From Segetibacter aerophilus (GTDB lineage: Bacteria > Bacteroidota > Bacteroidia > Chitinophagales > Chitinophagaceae), in assembly GCF_007991655.1 (NCBI RefSeq), contig NZ_BJYT01000002.1:124001-188000 (forward strand): a stretch of 64,000 bases of DNA. Reading direction: 5' to 3'. Below the pieces are notes generated by a model that was not told the DNA's origin, ran no database searches, and saw only the letters and a list, made by a program, of their open reading frames with translations. The translations under genes were made by a program, and so were the position numbers. This document shows, piece by piece, positions 1 to 8,309 of the stretch (position 1 is the first letter of the stretch; the number at the start of each line of letters is the position of its first letter).

Positions 1-309
1 AACGAAGCCTTCTAATTTTTGATTTTTGGTAGCACCACTTCCGTCCCGACCATTGTGTTTGACCATCCATGCCTTATCAAAGCCTGTCAAATATTCTGTT
101 TTCATTGCCTTCGCATCATCCCATGTTATTGGCTCACTATTTAATTCAAATTTTACAACAATGTCAGTGCTAGCCAGGCCATCAGATGGTGCGTTTGATT
201 CAGTTGTTGTGGTGGCTGTCTTCTTATCATTTTGATTACACGCTACGATGGAACTAGAAGTAATTACAAAAGTTCCAATAACAAGCAAGAGGTCTCTTTT
301 AATACTCAT
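1..309 (-). CDS. Lipoprotein, C-terminal part outside the window
   Basis: The reading frame runs from an ATG at 309 leftwards to the window edge without a stop, giving 103 residues of an incomplete protein. Residues 1-23 form a lipoprotein signal peptide (positive MSIKR start, hydrophobic core) ending in a lipobox, I-V-A-C, with Cys24 as the predicted lipidation site. A Thr/Ser/Asn-rich linker follows (about residues 26-45), then a folded part beginning DIVVKFELN. I do not recognise the family. It should be anchored in the envelope. It is the left-most gene and is separated from the TIR gene by about 400 bases of largely non-coding DNA. Confidence 0.75.
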   Translation of the reverse strand, partial: MSIKRDLLLVIGTFVITSSSIVACNQNDKKTATTTTESNAPSDGLASTDIVVKFELNSEPITWDDAKAMKTEYLTGFDKAWMVKHNGRDGSGATKNQKLEGFV

Positions 310-727
310 AAATAGTTGTTTTTTGGTTTACAGTATAATGCTCGTATAAGATATGTTCAAAATGTTTTTTTCCAAAGCATTATTTATAGAATTTGGATAT
401 TATTTCATGTTTATTTATGAATCCTTGTGTAGATTTTGGCTATGCTTTTCGACTTGAGCTCTTACGGCTTTGCCGGGTGGAAAGCAGACGCTTTAGTAGA
501 ACCTATAGGGAAGGAGTTTGGTTTTGAAGTTCACCCATATCTGCATCAAACCGATTTTATTGCAGCTGGACACTTACACCACTTATGTTTGCAGTACACT
601 TATTTCTCCTGTCCATATTTTGCAGCTTGTTAAAGCCCTGCTGCGATAAAAAGGTAAGCGCTCAAGACTTTGGCTCGACTATCAAAATACCGAATCTCTT
701 TCCCTTATACAGTTTCAATTGAGCTCG
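310..727. other. Intergenic region with possible integrase remnant
   Basis: No intact gene is convincing here. The only notable content is a short plus-strand frame (436-633) with a weak match to the integrase of this window, listed separately. The rest is AT-rich and I see no RNA gene or clear terminator. Confidence 0.5.
436..633 (+). pseudogene. Possible decayed fragment of a tyrosine integrase
   Basis: The frame contains PIGKEFGFEVH. This matches PIGKKLGFEVH, which lies just before the catalytic Arg-His of the intact integrase at 11944-13197. The DNA also aligns over about 35 bases (around 499-535 against 12963-12999). Beyond this block the similarity fades and the catalytic residues are not recognisable. 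I read it as a possible remnant of an older, related element at the left side of the island. A chance match over a short stretch cannot be excluded. Confidence 0.3.
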
Positions 728-1726
728 TCAATTTATGTACGATAATGACATTTCTAAGCTGGATTGACTATAAGCAAAAATCTCATACTGCCTAATACTA
801 ATCGGTAAGCTTTCTATTGTGTACTCATTCGCGATTATAGTAAAGAAGTTTCCATTTTTTCTTTCTGACCGCTTTTCATTAATGAACATTCTCCATTCAG
901 ATTCTACCCAACCAGAAAGCAGATATTGAGGATTTGAACAAATAACAATCATATGTTTTGAATATTCAATTGCCTCATCAATTCGTCTCATAAATTCTGA
1001 ACTCCCAAGTTTTGGCAAACTTACTTCCGATAAGAATACTGTTTTACTTTTTGATGTGAGGTAGTCGTACAGTTTTTTTGCTATTTCAAAGTCTGCAGAC
1101 TTATGGCAAATAAAAACATCGTATTTAAATCGCTCTGTTTCAAATACTGACTTTCGTGCCTTTCTTACATGCTTGTCTATAGGATGAAGTGAAATAATTT
1201 TGTTAATCCATTCAAATGCTGCTTGTGTGTCGGGTGATTTTACACGCGAAGCAGTTTCATTCATTAGGTATTCTAATCCTTTTTCATCCGCAGCCTCAAT
1301 TTCAATTTGGAGGATTGTAGCATCGTTGTTGGTTTCAATATTTTTTAGGTAGAACTTGTGATTAGAATAGTAAACTCTTAAAGCATTTAAAAAAGTGATT
1401 TTGTGATTGAACGGTCTGGCTGATTGAATCGCAGAATTAACTGAAATATTTGCTGAGGTAGCAACGGCACTTCTTAAATATGCACCGTCTGCTATTTGCT
1501 CCCACATTCCATACTCAAATTTATTTATATCATCTCTTGTTCCATTTGTCAACATTACAGGAAGTATTTTCAAGACTAACGACCTGTAGTCATCTAACGG
1601 CGGTACCAGTTTCCCGCCATAGATTTTTTGAAAATCCTCGTCCCAGCAGCTATCCCGATTAATGAAGTTCAAATCATTTTCAATCAAATTAGAGATGCCA
1701 GAAAGTTCGGACTGCATGTTAAGCAA
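728..1726 (-). CDS. TIR-domain protein with an unknown N-terminal domain
   Basis: This 332-residue protein has a TIR domain at its C-terminus from about residue 203. It shows the opening strand motif YDVFICHKSAD, a central SEVSLPKLGSSEF loop and the WVESEW segment, where TIR NADases carry their catalytic Glu. The first 200 residues are mostly helical-looking and match no family I know. Bacterial TIR proteins commonly act in antiphage defence by degrading NAD+ or making signal nucleotides; that role here is inferred from the fold and the neighbourhood of restriction genes. There is no signal peptide or membrane segment, so it should be cytoplasmic. A second ATG at residue 4 is an alternative start. 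It stands alone on the minus strand. Confidence 0.8.
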   Translation of the reverse strand: MLNMQSELSGISNLIENDLNFINRDSCWDEDFQKIYGGKLVPPLDDYRSLVLKILPVMLTNGTRDDINKFEYGMWEQIADGAYLRSAVATSANISVNSAIQSARPFNHKITFLNALRVYYSNHKFYLKNIETNNDATILQIEIEAADEKGLEYLMNETASRVKSPDTQAAFEWINKIISLHPIDKHVRKARKSVFETERFKYDVFICHKSADFEIAKKLYDYLTSKSKTVFLSEVSLPKLGSSEFMRRIDEAIEYSKHMIVICSNPQYLLSGWVESEWRMFINEKRSERKNGNFFTIIANEYTIESLPISIRQYEIFAYSQSSLEMSLSYIN

Positions 1727-2196
1727 AGTGAGGGTTAAGAGAGGTTAAGTCTACGAAAAAAAGGTATCTTTAATAATTAAGTTGCAATTCCACTAACTGA
1801 AAGTACTTTCTTAGTTGTTCCCACTTATCTGCTCATAGCGGAATTACTTTCAAAAAAAGATATTACTAAAGTTTTAAAGCTGCAAATTGCTATAACGAAA
1901 TTTTTCAGGAATTTTGCGTCTATCATAGAAGCAACACAACAAATTAAAAGGTAGCGGGCAACATGATGGCTGAATGCAATGCCTTGTCAACTGCCAAAAA
2001 ACTGCAAGGGTCGATATTAATCTTACTCCAAGGGAGACAGCTGTTAGTAGACCTCCTGATTATAAGATGGACAAAATTTAGATTCTACAATTGCAATTAC
2101 TTGGTTTAGGGAACGGAATTTAAGACTGTGAGCGGAATACTTGAGAATACAAATGCACTTTTCAATGCACTTTTTTAAGAGGAATAACTACTCATA
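1727..2196. other. Intergenic region without a recognisable gene
   Basis: About 470 bases without a supported gene. Its only distinctive feature is the double AATGCACTT motif at 2152-2172, which recurs at 14701-14721 and is listed as a repeat. I see no tRNA-like fold and no strong terminator. Confidence 0.5.
2152..2172 (+). repeat. Direct repeat, left copy (double AATGCACTT)
   Basis: The 21 bases consist of AATGCACTT, a three-base spacer TTC and AATGCACTT again. A copy with one difference (spacer TCC) lies at 14701-14721 in the same orientation. The two copies enclose the restriction genes, the TIR gene and the integrase. They could be attachment-site repeats of the integrase at 11944, or a binding motif that happens to occur twice. 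The outer flanks do not look similar. Confidence 0.45.
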
Positions 2197-2442
2197 TTAA
2201 GTTGCTTGCTTAACGTCCAGCGACAATTTTATAAAGCATTGTTGTACGTTCGCCCTTCTCTCGGGTGTGTCACTACAATGAATGAGGTCACTACAATGAA
2301 TGAGTCCAATGAAGTAGGGTGTGTCGCAAGAAGCGTAGGACAAGTCGGCTCTTTGCAAGGCTAGCTTTTTGTGTTTTGCAATTATGCCTTTCTTGATGGT
2401 TTGGCGAATTGATGTGTATAATTCAACCACACCCTCTTTCAT
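2197..2442 (-). CDS. Small ORF coupled to hsdM-S by an ATGA overlap
   Basis: An 81-codon frame starts inside the stop region of hsdM-S, sharing ATGA (4-base overlap), as expected for translational coupling. Its middle holds an exact in-frame tandem duplication of 18 bases, giving LIHCSD twice (about 2271-2303). Its 3' end runs through the palindromic motif shared with 7440-7469. I recognise no family. The tandem repeat and the repeat-derived tail suggest a decaying or fortuitous frame rather than a functional gene. Confidence 0.3.
   Translation of the reverse strand: MKEGVVELYTSIRQTIKKGIIAKHKKLALQRADLSYASCDTPYFIGLIHCSDLIHCSDTPERRANVQQCFIKLSLDVKQAT
2207..2250 (-). repeat. Imperfect palindrome, attC-like, copy 1
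   Basis: On the minus strand this segment reads GCGAACGTACAACAAT, a ten-base loop, ATTGT, a short spacer, then ACGTTAAGC. The outer boxes (GCGAACGT with ACGTTAAGC) and inner boxes (ACAAT with ATTGT) can pair. The right half matches the segment at 7440-7469 closely (AAAATTGTCG..GGACGTTAAGCA). The end box GTTAAGC fits the integron R' consensus GTTRRRY; the opposite box does not fit RYYYAAC exactly. Confidence 0.4.
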
Positions 2443-4601
2443 TCTTCTACAGTCTCGGTGTTGTCTTTATTTTTTAATGAAGCATTAAAAAGTGAGGGAA
2501 TTAGTTCGTCAATTTCTTTTGAAATTAAAACCTGAAGGTCCTTAATTTCTGTAATGCTTTTAAGTTTAGAAACAATACTTCTTTGTTCTTGAATTGTCGG
2601 CAAAGGTATTTGGTAATTGAGAACATTATGCGGACGAATTGAAGCGTAGTTTGTTGAACCTTTTGCAATGACCTGTTCCAAAAACCATGGCTGTTTTAAG
2701 CAGTATTCTAAAAATTGACTATCTAACATTTCATGGTCAATTTCATATAAAAAATAATGGCTACTTACAATTGAGCTATCTAAATCAGAAGGGATAATCC
2801 CGTAACCTCCAAAACGAGCATCCATTTCTGCAAATATCACGTCGCCTTCCTTACATAATTGTTGTTCCTTAGTTTTAATCTCAAATCCAGTTTTTTCACT
2901 TCTTAGAACAACACCCAATGCTTTGGTTTGCACTCGACAAAGTTTATATTTGGTGAACTCATCTATGACTATAAACTTCTTTCGTTGAGTTATCACATTT
3001 CCTAATTCAACCCATCTGCAATTATTGAATTCGCTAACGTCGTGGACTAGGCCATTTTGCATTTCTTTTAATCGTTCTGCTACAATTTGCCCTCGCTCAA
3101 AAATCGAATCAAACAGCTCTATCGGCGGCCGGTATCTAATTGTGTCTTTCCTGTTTGGGTTTTTTATATCAAGGTTGACACTTAAAAGCTTACCCGTTTC
3201 ATCTTCTGAAATAATTTCTTCCCTGGCTACTTTCCAAGCATTTTCATTTTCAATTCTGTTATCCCACCAAATTTTTAATTCACTAAATTCATCGTTCTGT
3301 AGTGGTTTTGTTTTGCTATATTTCTTTTTGGCCACGGGTGGAAAAACTTCGTAATACCAAATGGCTTCTGTTGGTCCGCCTTGTTGAAAAAATAATAGAT
3401 TAGATGGAATGTCAGTATATGGAGCAAAAACACCTTCGCCTAATCTAACAATTGAGTGCAAATTAAATTCATCTAGAAGCTGCTTCTTAATCCTTGCAGC
3501 AACTCCTTCTGCAAAAAGAGTTCCGTTTGGAACAACAACAGCAGCCCTTCCTCCTTTTTCATTTGGTTTCGTTCGTTTCAGCTTCCTCATAATAAGCTGT
3601 AGAAATAGTAATGCCGTTTCAGCAGTTTTTTTATCGTCAGGGAAGTTATTTAATATCCCTCTTTCTTCTTCGCCACCAAACGGTGGATTTGTAACAATAA
3701 TATCAACCCTTTCATTATTGCTAATGTCTCGTAAAGGAAATCGTAAACTATTCCCGCTATCTATATTTGGGTACTCCAGGCCGTGAAGGAGCAAATTCAT
3801 TTGGCAAAGAAGATATGGTAGCGATTTTGCTTCACCCCCAATTATTGATTTTGTCTGTAATACATTCCGTTGTTCAACTGTCTTAGCCTGTTTTTTCAGA
3901 TAGTCAAATGCTTCTACTAAAAAGCCCCCAGTTCCACTTGCCGGGTCAAGAATAGTCTCACCAATTTTCGGATTAAGCATTTCGACCATAAATTTCACTA
4001 CAGGACGCGGCGTGTAAAATTCACCTGCATCACCGCTTGCATCTCTCATTTCTTTTAGAATGCTTTCGTATAAATGGGAAAGAGTATTAATTTCTTCGTT
4101 GTTGGTAAAATGAATTTCATCAATTTTATCAATGACTTCACGAAGAAGATAACCGTTATTCATTCGATTAGTAACACCCTTGAAAACAGTTGCAATAACA
4201 TCTTTTCGCTCTATTCCTGTTTCACTTTGTAAGCTGCGCAAGTAATAAAACAATCCTGTCGTTTCGTTCCCGCCAGCTAGTTTTACTTTCTCATTGCTTA
4301 TAAAACCTAGCAAGTCGGCGCCTGTTAAGTTCTTATCTTTTGCCCAATCTCTCCAACGATACGGATTTTCAATAGCTGCTTTGTAATTTTTTCCTTCTAA
4401 CTCCGCATTCACCTCCTGTAATTGCTCGTTATCGTCAAGGAATTTTAAAAACATTATCCACGTGAGCATAGGCAAACGGTCTGCATCACCGTTCATGCCT
4501 TTATCCTTACGCATAATTTTTCTGCAACTCTTAATAATGCCTGAAAGTCTTTGTGCTGTTGTTTCCTGTTTTAATGCTTTTGGTTTTGTCGATTTTGCCA
4601 T
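2439..4601 (-). CDS. hsdM: Type I restriction-modification HsdM-HsdS fusion
   Basis: This 720-residue protein joins a type I DNA adenine methyltransferase to a specificity module. Residues 10-165 look like the HsdM N-terminal helical domain and GEFYTPR (193-199) opens the methylase domain. The AdoMet motif I is DPASGTGGF (219-227) and the catalytic motif IV is NPPF (305-308). From about residue 525 the chain becomes HsdS-like, with one target-recognition domain and the helical conserved region IPLPTIQEQRSIVSKL near the end. HsdM alone is usually about 500 residues. Only one recognition domain is present, so the complex would need two copies to read a bipartite site, or would read a half site. 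It lies 7 bases after hsdR in one operon. Confidence 0.9.
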   Translation of the reverse strand: MAKSTKPKALKQETTAQRLSGIIKSCRKIMRKDKGMNGDADRLPMLTWIMFLKFLDDNEQLQEVNAELEGKNYKAAIENPYRWRDWAKDKNLTGADLLGFISNEKVKLAGGNETTGLFYYLRSLQSETGIERKDVIATVFKGVTNRMNNGYLLREVIDKIDEIHFTNNEEINTLSHLYESILKEMRDASGDAGEFYTPRPVVKFMVEMLNPKIGETILDPASGTGGFLVEAFDYLKKQAKTVEQRNVLQTKSIIGGEAKSLPYLLCQMNLLLHGLEYPNIDSGNSLRFPLRDISNNERVDIIVTNPPFGGEEERGILNNFPDDKKTAETALLFLQLIMRKLKRTKPNEKGGRAAVVVPNGTLFAEGVAARIKKQLLDEFNLHSIVRLGEGVFAPYTDIPSNLLFFQQGGPTEAIWYYEVFPPVAKKKYSKTKPLQNDEFSELKIWWDNRIENENAWKVAREEIISEDETGKLLSVNLDIKNPNRKDTIRYRPPIELFDSIFERGQIVAERLKEMQNGLVHDVSEFNNCRWVELGNVITQRKKFIVIDEFTKYKLCRVQTKALGVVLRSEKTGFEIKTKEQQLCKEGDVIFAEMDARFGGYGIIPSDLDSSIVSSHYFLYEIDHEMLDSQFLEYCLKQPWFLEQVIAKGSTNYASIRPHNVLNYQIPLPTIQEQRSIVSKLKSITEIKDLQVLISKEIDELIPSLFNASLKNKDNTETVEE

Positions 4602-4608
4602 AAGTTAA

Positions 4609-7020
4609 TTATGCTGCCTCAGTATAAAGTAGCGTTTGTAAACCTTCAATTGCTTTTTTGTAATTTGTCATACCTCCAAACGATGCAATTATTTCCATCG
4701 TATTGCCTTCTTTTGTAAAAGGGTCAACGGAAATAATGTCGGGTCTTATCTGGTTTAGTCCATATTCCACATACTTTTCTAAAATCATTTGCAATACATG
4801 CTGCGCTTTCTCACTGTAATTTATAAAGAAGTCAGGTTTGTTCTTTTTCAATAGGTCAGCCCGTTGCTTTCTTGTTTTGGGCTTTAGATTGTATGCCACA
4901 AAACATAAAAGGTCGAAGGGGTCTAATTCTTTTTGATTAGTAACTTCCATTAGCTGCTCCACAGAAATGCCAAAATCTTCTAGCTGCTCAACAATTTGTT
5001 TTCTTTCTTCTAGATTGTCCCAGTGACTTTTAAAGTCATTAGCGCTGGGAAACATTATTGAAACTTTCTCTCTCACATATTGGGCTAACTGAACTGTTAC
5101 CAAACGTCCGGTAAGAGGGTCAATAATCTGAATGCTTTCAGCAGCAATACCTATCTCGCCTTCCACCACATAAAATTTTCTACGTCTTAGTGGGCTATCC
5201 GGCGGATAACCGTCGTCATAATCTTCATCGTCGGTTGTCGGCTCCCAATCAGAAAAATCGCCTTGGTCGCTTCCTGCAATAGTAATCTGCCCTTCTGAAT
5301 TGCCTTCGTCGTCTATTTCTTCTTCTGTAATTAGTGGCGGCTCACCGTCGAACTCAGGGTCAGCAAAATTCCGGGTGGCGCTTCCTGTATAATCAAGAAT
5401 AGTAAAAAACAGCTTCTGTTTATCGTCTCTTACCCTTGTGCCTCTTCCGATAATCTGTTTGAACTCCGTCACTGAATTTACCATGCGAAAAAGCACAATG
5501 TTCTTGCAAGTAGGTACGTCAACACCTGTAGTCATTAACCGTGACGTTGTCACGACTACCGGAATAGGTTCGTCTATATCCATAAACCTACCTAGATACC
5601 CTTTTCCTACATCGCCTTCCTCTGAAACAATACGTACTGCGTACTCTGGATATTGACGAGCAAGGTCTGCATTTAGATTGCTAATTTCCCTACGAAAATG
5701 GTCTGCATGTTCCTGGTCAACACAAAACACAATCGTTTTATCAAATCTTCCATTTTTTAACATGAAGTTGCAGAGATGTTTGGCAACGGCTTTAGTTCTT
5801 GGAAGTATTGAAAGTGTATTTTCAAAATCAGGAGTTGTGTAAACGCCATCTGGAATTAATTCTCCGTTTGCATCTCTTTGTCCTTCATGTGGTCTGAAGC
5901 CTGTTGCGTCAATTTCTGTCACAATGCGATGAACAATGTAAGGCGCTAAGAAACCGTCCTCAATGCCTTGCCCTAAACTATATGTATAAAGTGGGTTACC
6001 GAAATAAGCGTAAGTATCTTTATTGTCGTCCCTTAAAGGAGTTGCTGTTAAGCCTAATTGAACTGACGTGTTGAAATAAGATAAAATAGTTCTCCAATTA
6101 CTGTCATTTGATGAACTACCTCTGTGGCACTCATCAATCACAATTAAATCAAAGAAATTTCTTGGCACATTTCTGAAAGCACCCACTTTGCTATTGTCTT
6201 CTGCTAACGATTGATAAGTAGAAAAATATATTTCTCTGCTACTTGGCAAGCCTTCTTCGGGAACTAAACATCTTGCGTCACCGAATAAAGCAAAATCTTT
6301 TGCATGAGGGTCAGTAACTAAAACACTTCTGTCCGCAAGAAACAACACTTTAGGTCTGCGATGTTCGCCTTTGGTGTTCCAGCGATTACTCCAAAGTTTG
6401 TGGATGATTTGAAAGGCAATCGTTGTTTTTCCTGTGCCTGTTGCAAGCGTGAGCAATGCTCTACGTTTGCCTTCTAATATTGCTTTCACTGCCCTGTTAA
6501 TGGCAATCTGTTGGTAATAGCGAATTTCTTTTCCAGGTGTAGTAACAAAAGGCTTTAAGAATGTTTCTTGTATTTCCGGCTTTACTCGTTCAACTACATT
6601 TAATCTATTCCAAAGTTCTTGAGCATTTGGAAATTTTTGAATTTTGGTTTCCAATCCGGTGATAAAATCAAATTCATGAATTTCGGTTCCGTTTGTTGCA
6701 TAAGCAAACTTTATTCCAAGGATTCGAGCATAGTCTTTTGCTTGCTGCATACCTTCGGCTGCTGTTTTATAATGTCGCTTTGCTTCAACTACGGCAATCA
6801 AAAAGTTTTGAGAATAACGAAGAAGATAGTCCGCTTTCTTAGCTTTTTTTCTTCGTCCAATTCTACCAATCACAATAATTTTTCCAGCAGTAAATGGTCG
6901 CTGCTCTAAGATTTGCTCGTCTGTCCAACTGCTTTCATCTTTTAGTTTTGGTAAAACAAATTTGCGGCAAGTGTCTGCCTCACTGTCGTTTTCAATTATG
7001 CGAATTATTGGTTCTGCCAT
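4609..7020 (-). CDS. hsdR: Type I restriction enzyme, motor-nuclease subunit HsdR
   Basis: The 803-residue subunit has an N-terminal PD-(D/E)XK nuclease (candidate catalytic Asp64, Glu79 and Lys81 in the VVEAK strand). A superfamily 2 translocase follows: Walker A ATGTGKTT (193-200), DECH box (296-299), motif III LTATP (324-328) and motif VI IIGRGTR (523-529). A C-terminal helical part like that of EcoEI-type HsdR comes after an acidic linker near residues 560-610. It uses ATP to pull DNA and cut unmodified invaders. It is the first gene of the operon, 7 bases before hsdM-S. All motifs appear intact, so the system is probably active. No separate hsdS gene is present in the window. Confidence 0.93.
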   Translation of the reverse strand: MAEPIIRIIENDSEADTCRKFVLPKLKDESSWTDEQILEQRPFTAGKIIVIGRIGRRKKAKKADYLLRYSQNFLIAVVEAKRHYKTAAEGMQQAKDYARILGIKFAYATNGTEIHEFDFITGLETKIQKFPNAQELWNRLNVVERVKPEIQETFLKPFVTTPGKEIRYYQQIAINRAVKAILEGKRRALLTLATGTGKTTIAFQIIHKLWSNRWNTKGEHRRPKVLFLADRSVLVTDPHAKDFALFGDARCLVPEEGLPSSREIYFSTYQSLAEDNSKVGAFRNVPRNFFDLIVIDECHRGSSSNDSNWRTILSYFNTSVQLGLTATPLRDDNKDTYAYFGNPLYTYSLGQGIEDGFLAPYIVHRIVTEIDATGFRPHEGQRDANGELIPDGVYTTPDFENTLSILPRTKAVAKHLCNFMLKNGRFDKTIVFCVDQEHADHFRREISNLNADLARQYPEYAVRIVSEEGDVGKGYLGRFMDIDEPIPVVVTTSRLMTTGVDVPTCKNIVLFRMVNSVTEFKQIIGRGTRVRDDKQKLFFTILDYTGSATRNFADPEFDGEPPLITEEEIDDEGNSEGQITIAGSDQGDFSDWEPTTDDEDYDDGYPPDSPLRRRKFYVVEGEIGIAAESIQIIDPLTGRLVTVQLAQYVREKVSIMFPSANDFKSHWDNLEERKQIVEQLEDFGISVEQLMEVTNQKELDPFDLLCFVAYNLKPKTRKQRADLLKKNKPDFFINYSEKAQHVLQMILEKYVEYGLNQIRPDIISVDPFTKEGNTMEIIASFGGMTNYKKAIEGLQTLLYTEAA

Positions 7021-7377
7021 TTGCGAAAATGAATAAGGCGAAAAATACGAAGTATTGTTTTATAAATGTTTGTGTTGTTGTTATGTTTCGCTATTGATAA
7101 TTAGAATTTTGTCAGGTTTGGTGCGTTTGGCTATGCGATGGCATTTTTAGCTCTCTGCAAGGGGGGGTGAATCTGGCTTTTGTGTGCCTGCCAACGTGCT
7201 AGAGATAACGTGAGTTGGGCCGAACGGGTGTGTTCTGTAAATCTTTTTCTACTTTCTATTTCAGAAGATTAAAACTACGTTGTTGCTATCATCTACTAAT
7301 CTTGCATTTTCTGCATTTCTTGTCTTGTAAGTGCAGAAAGTGCAAATTGTGCAGACACTGTAACGGTGGTTTAAGCG

Positions 7378-7433
7378 GTGGTAATTGAAAAACGTCAACG
7401 TCATTAACCACAAAAGCAAAATAATGATTTAAA
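7378..7433 (+). repeat. Intergenic repeat A, copy 1
   Basis: This segment aligns with 10637-10694; both contain TGAAAAAC and ATTAACC followed by an almost identical CAAAAGCAAAATA. In this copy GTGGTTTAA just upstream can pair with TTAACCAC, forming a hairpin with one mismatch. Both copies sit between minus-strand accessory genes. Confidence 0.5.
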
Positions 7434-7439
7434 GTCGAA

Positions 7440-7469
7440 TGCTTAACGTCCCCCGACAATTTTGTAAAC
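7440..7469 (-). repeat. attC-like motif, copy 2
   Basis: On the minus strand it reads TTTACAAAATTGTCG, GGGG and ACGTTAAGC, nearly the same as the right half of the palindrome at 2207-2250. The GTTAAGC end fits the integron R' consensus. I could not find a convincing partner box on its other side, so it may be a half or decayed site. Confidence 0.35.
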
Positions 7470-7599
7470 ACACTGTGGAAGCAGGTTTATTCTTCACGTA
7501 GGTACCAAGCTGTTTTCAGAACAAAATCTATAAGCCTTGTTTTGTCAAATCTCCAGCATGATAATCCTTTAATGTCCCAATAGAATGATTCTTCTTGGC

Positions 7600-8298
7600 T
7601 CATATTTGTGGTGGTTCTATGTTCCAATTACTCGTTCTTCCGTGTTTATGAATAAAATCCTCAATGGCAATGCTAATTCGGATGTTATCATCACAATGAA
7701 ATAAATTATACAGCGCTAAGAAAAACTTTCCAACTTCTTCTACTATTTTTGTTTGGTTGAAGTTCAATCTGTCGTCTAACACTGCTTCTTTGAAATACTG
7801 TAAATGGTCGTTATAATCACTTTCCGCGATGTTTTCTATGCCATTAACCTTGAACATTCTTTTCAACTTCTCTTTCATCTTGCTTAAATGATATAGGCTG
7901 TGCTTAACGTAGTTCGATTGAATATTTATTAATTCGGCAAAAGAGGTTTCAATTCTTATTTCATATGGCGAGATGTGCTTGTCGTAAAAGCATCTCTCGT
8001 ATAAAAACGCTTTAAATAATTTTCCTGCTTCTGTGAATTTTTTGAACGCGCCCGGGTTGTTCTCATAGGAGCCTGAAAACTGAAGTGCTAATTCAAAGAG
8101 AGAGAGCTGGGATGTATTGTATAGAGGCGATGTAAAGTGTGTATTAATGTATTCATTTAGATGGATGAAAAATAGGTTGTACGCATTCTCATTATGAAAC
8201 TAAACTTCTGTCTTATCTTCTGTTATGTGATAGAGATTTGGACTAATTAAGGTTAGCGCAACGTGAAAATTTTCTTCAATCAATAAACGTATATCCAT
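7600..8298 (-). pseudogene. Unknown gene interrupted by one internal TAG
   Basis: Read from the ATG at 8298, one frame runs to the TGA at 7600 (233 codons) with a single in-frame TAG at codon 33 (8202-8200). Both sides of the stop look protein-like: an N-terminal piece with MDIRLLIEENFHVALTL, then a 199-residue part rich in aromatic and charged residues ending WNIEPPQI. The frame starts 11 bases after the stop of the gene at 8310-8735, so the two form an operon. The family is unknown to me. The stop could be a recent mutation, a sequencing error or, less likely, read through. An ATG at 7878 would give only the last 92 residues. Confidence 0.65.
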
Positions 8299-8309
8299 TG
8301 TTGTACTGC

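Larger units (their letters stand above)
7021..7599. other. Intergenic region with repeat segments
   Basis: About 580 bases between hsdR and the interrupted gene. It holds a run of seven G near 7162, a GTTGGGC/GCCAAC imperfect palindrome at about 7181-7214, the repeat at 7378-7433 shared with 10637-10694, and the GCTTAACGTCC motif at 7440-7469 shared with 2207-2235. The short frames in it lack protein-like character. Confidence 0.5.

Noticed and set aside
2271-2303. CRISPR-like repeat
   Set aside because: Only two adjacent 18-base units without spacers; no CRISPR array or cas gene is visible anywhere in the window.
7289-7471. 60-codon minus-strand frame between hsdR and the interrupted gene
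   Set aside because: It runs through two repeat segments and has low-complexity, non-protein-like composition.
7900-7915. GCTTAAC motif that looked like a third attC end box
   Set aside because: It lies inside the open frame of the interrupted gene (residues NYVKHS), in mid coding sequence, so it is better explained as coding DNA.
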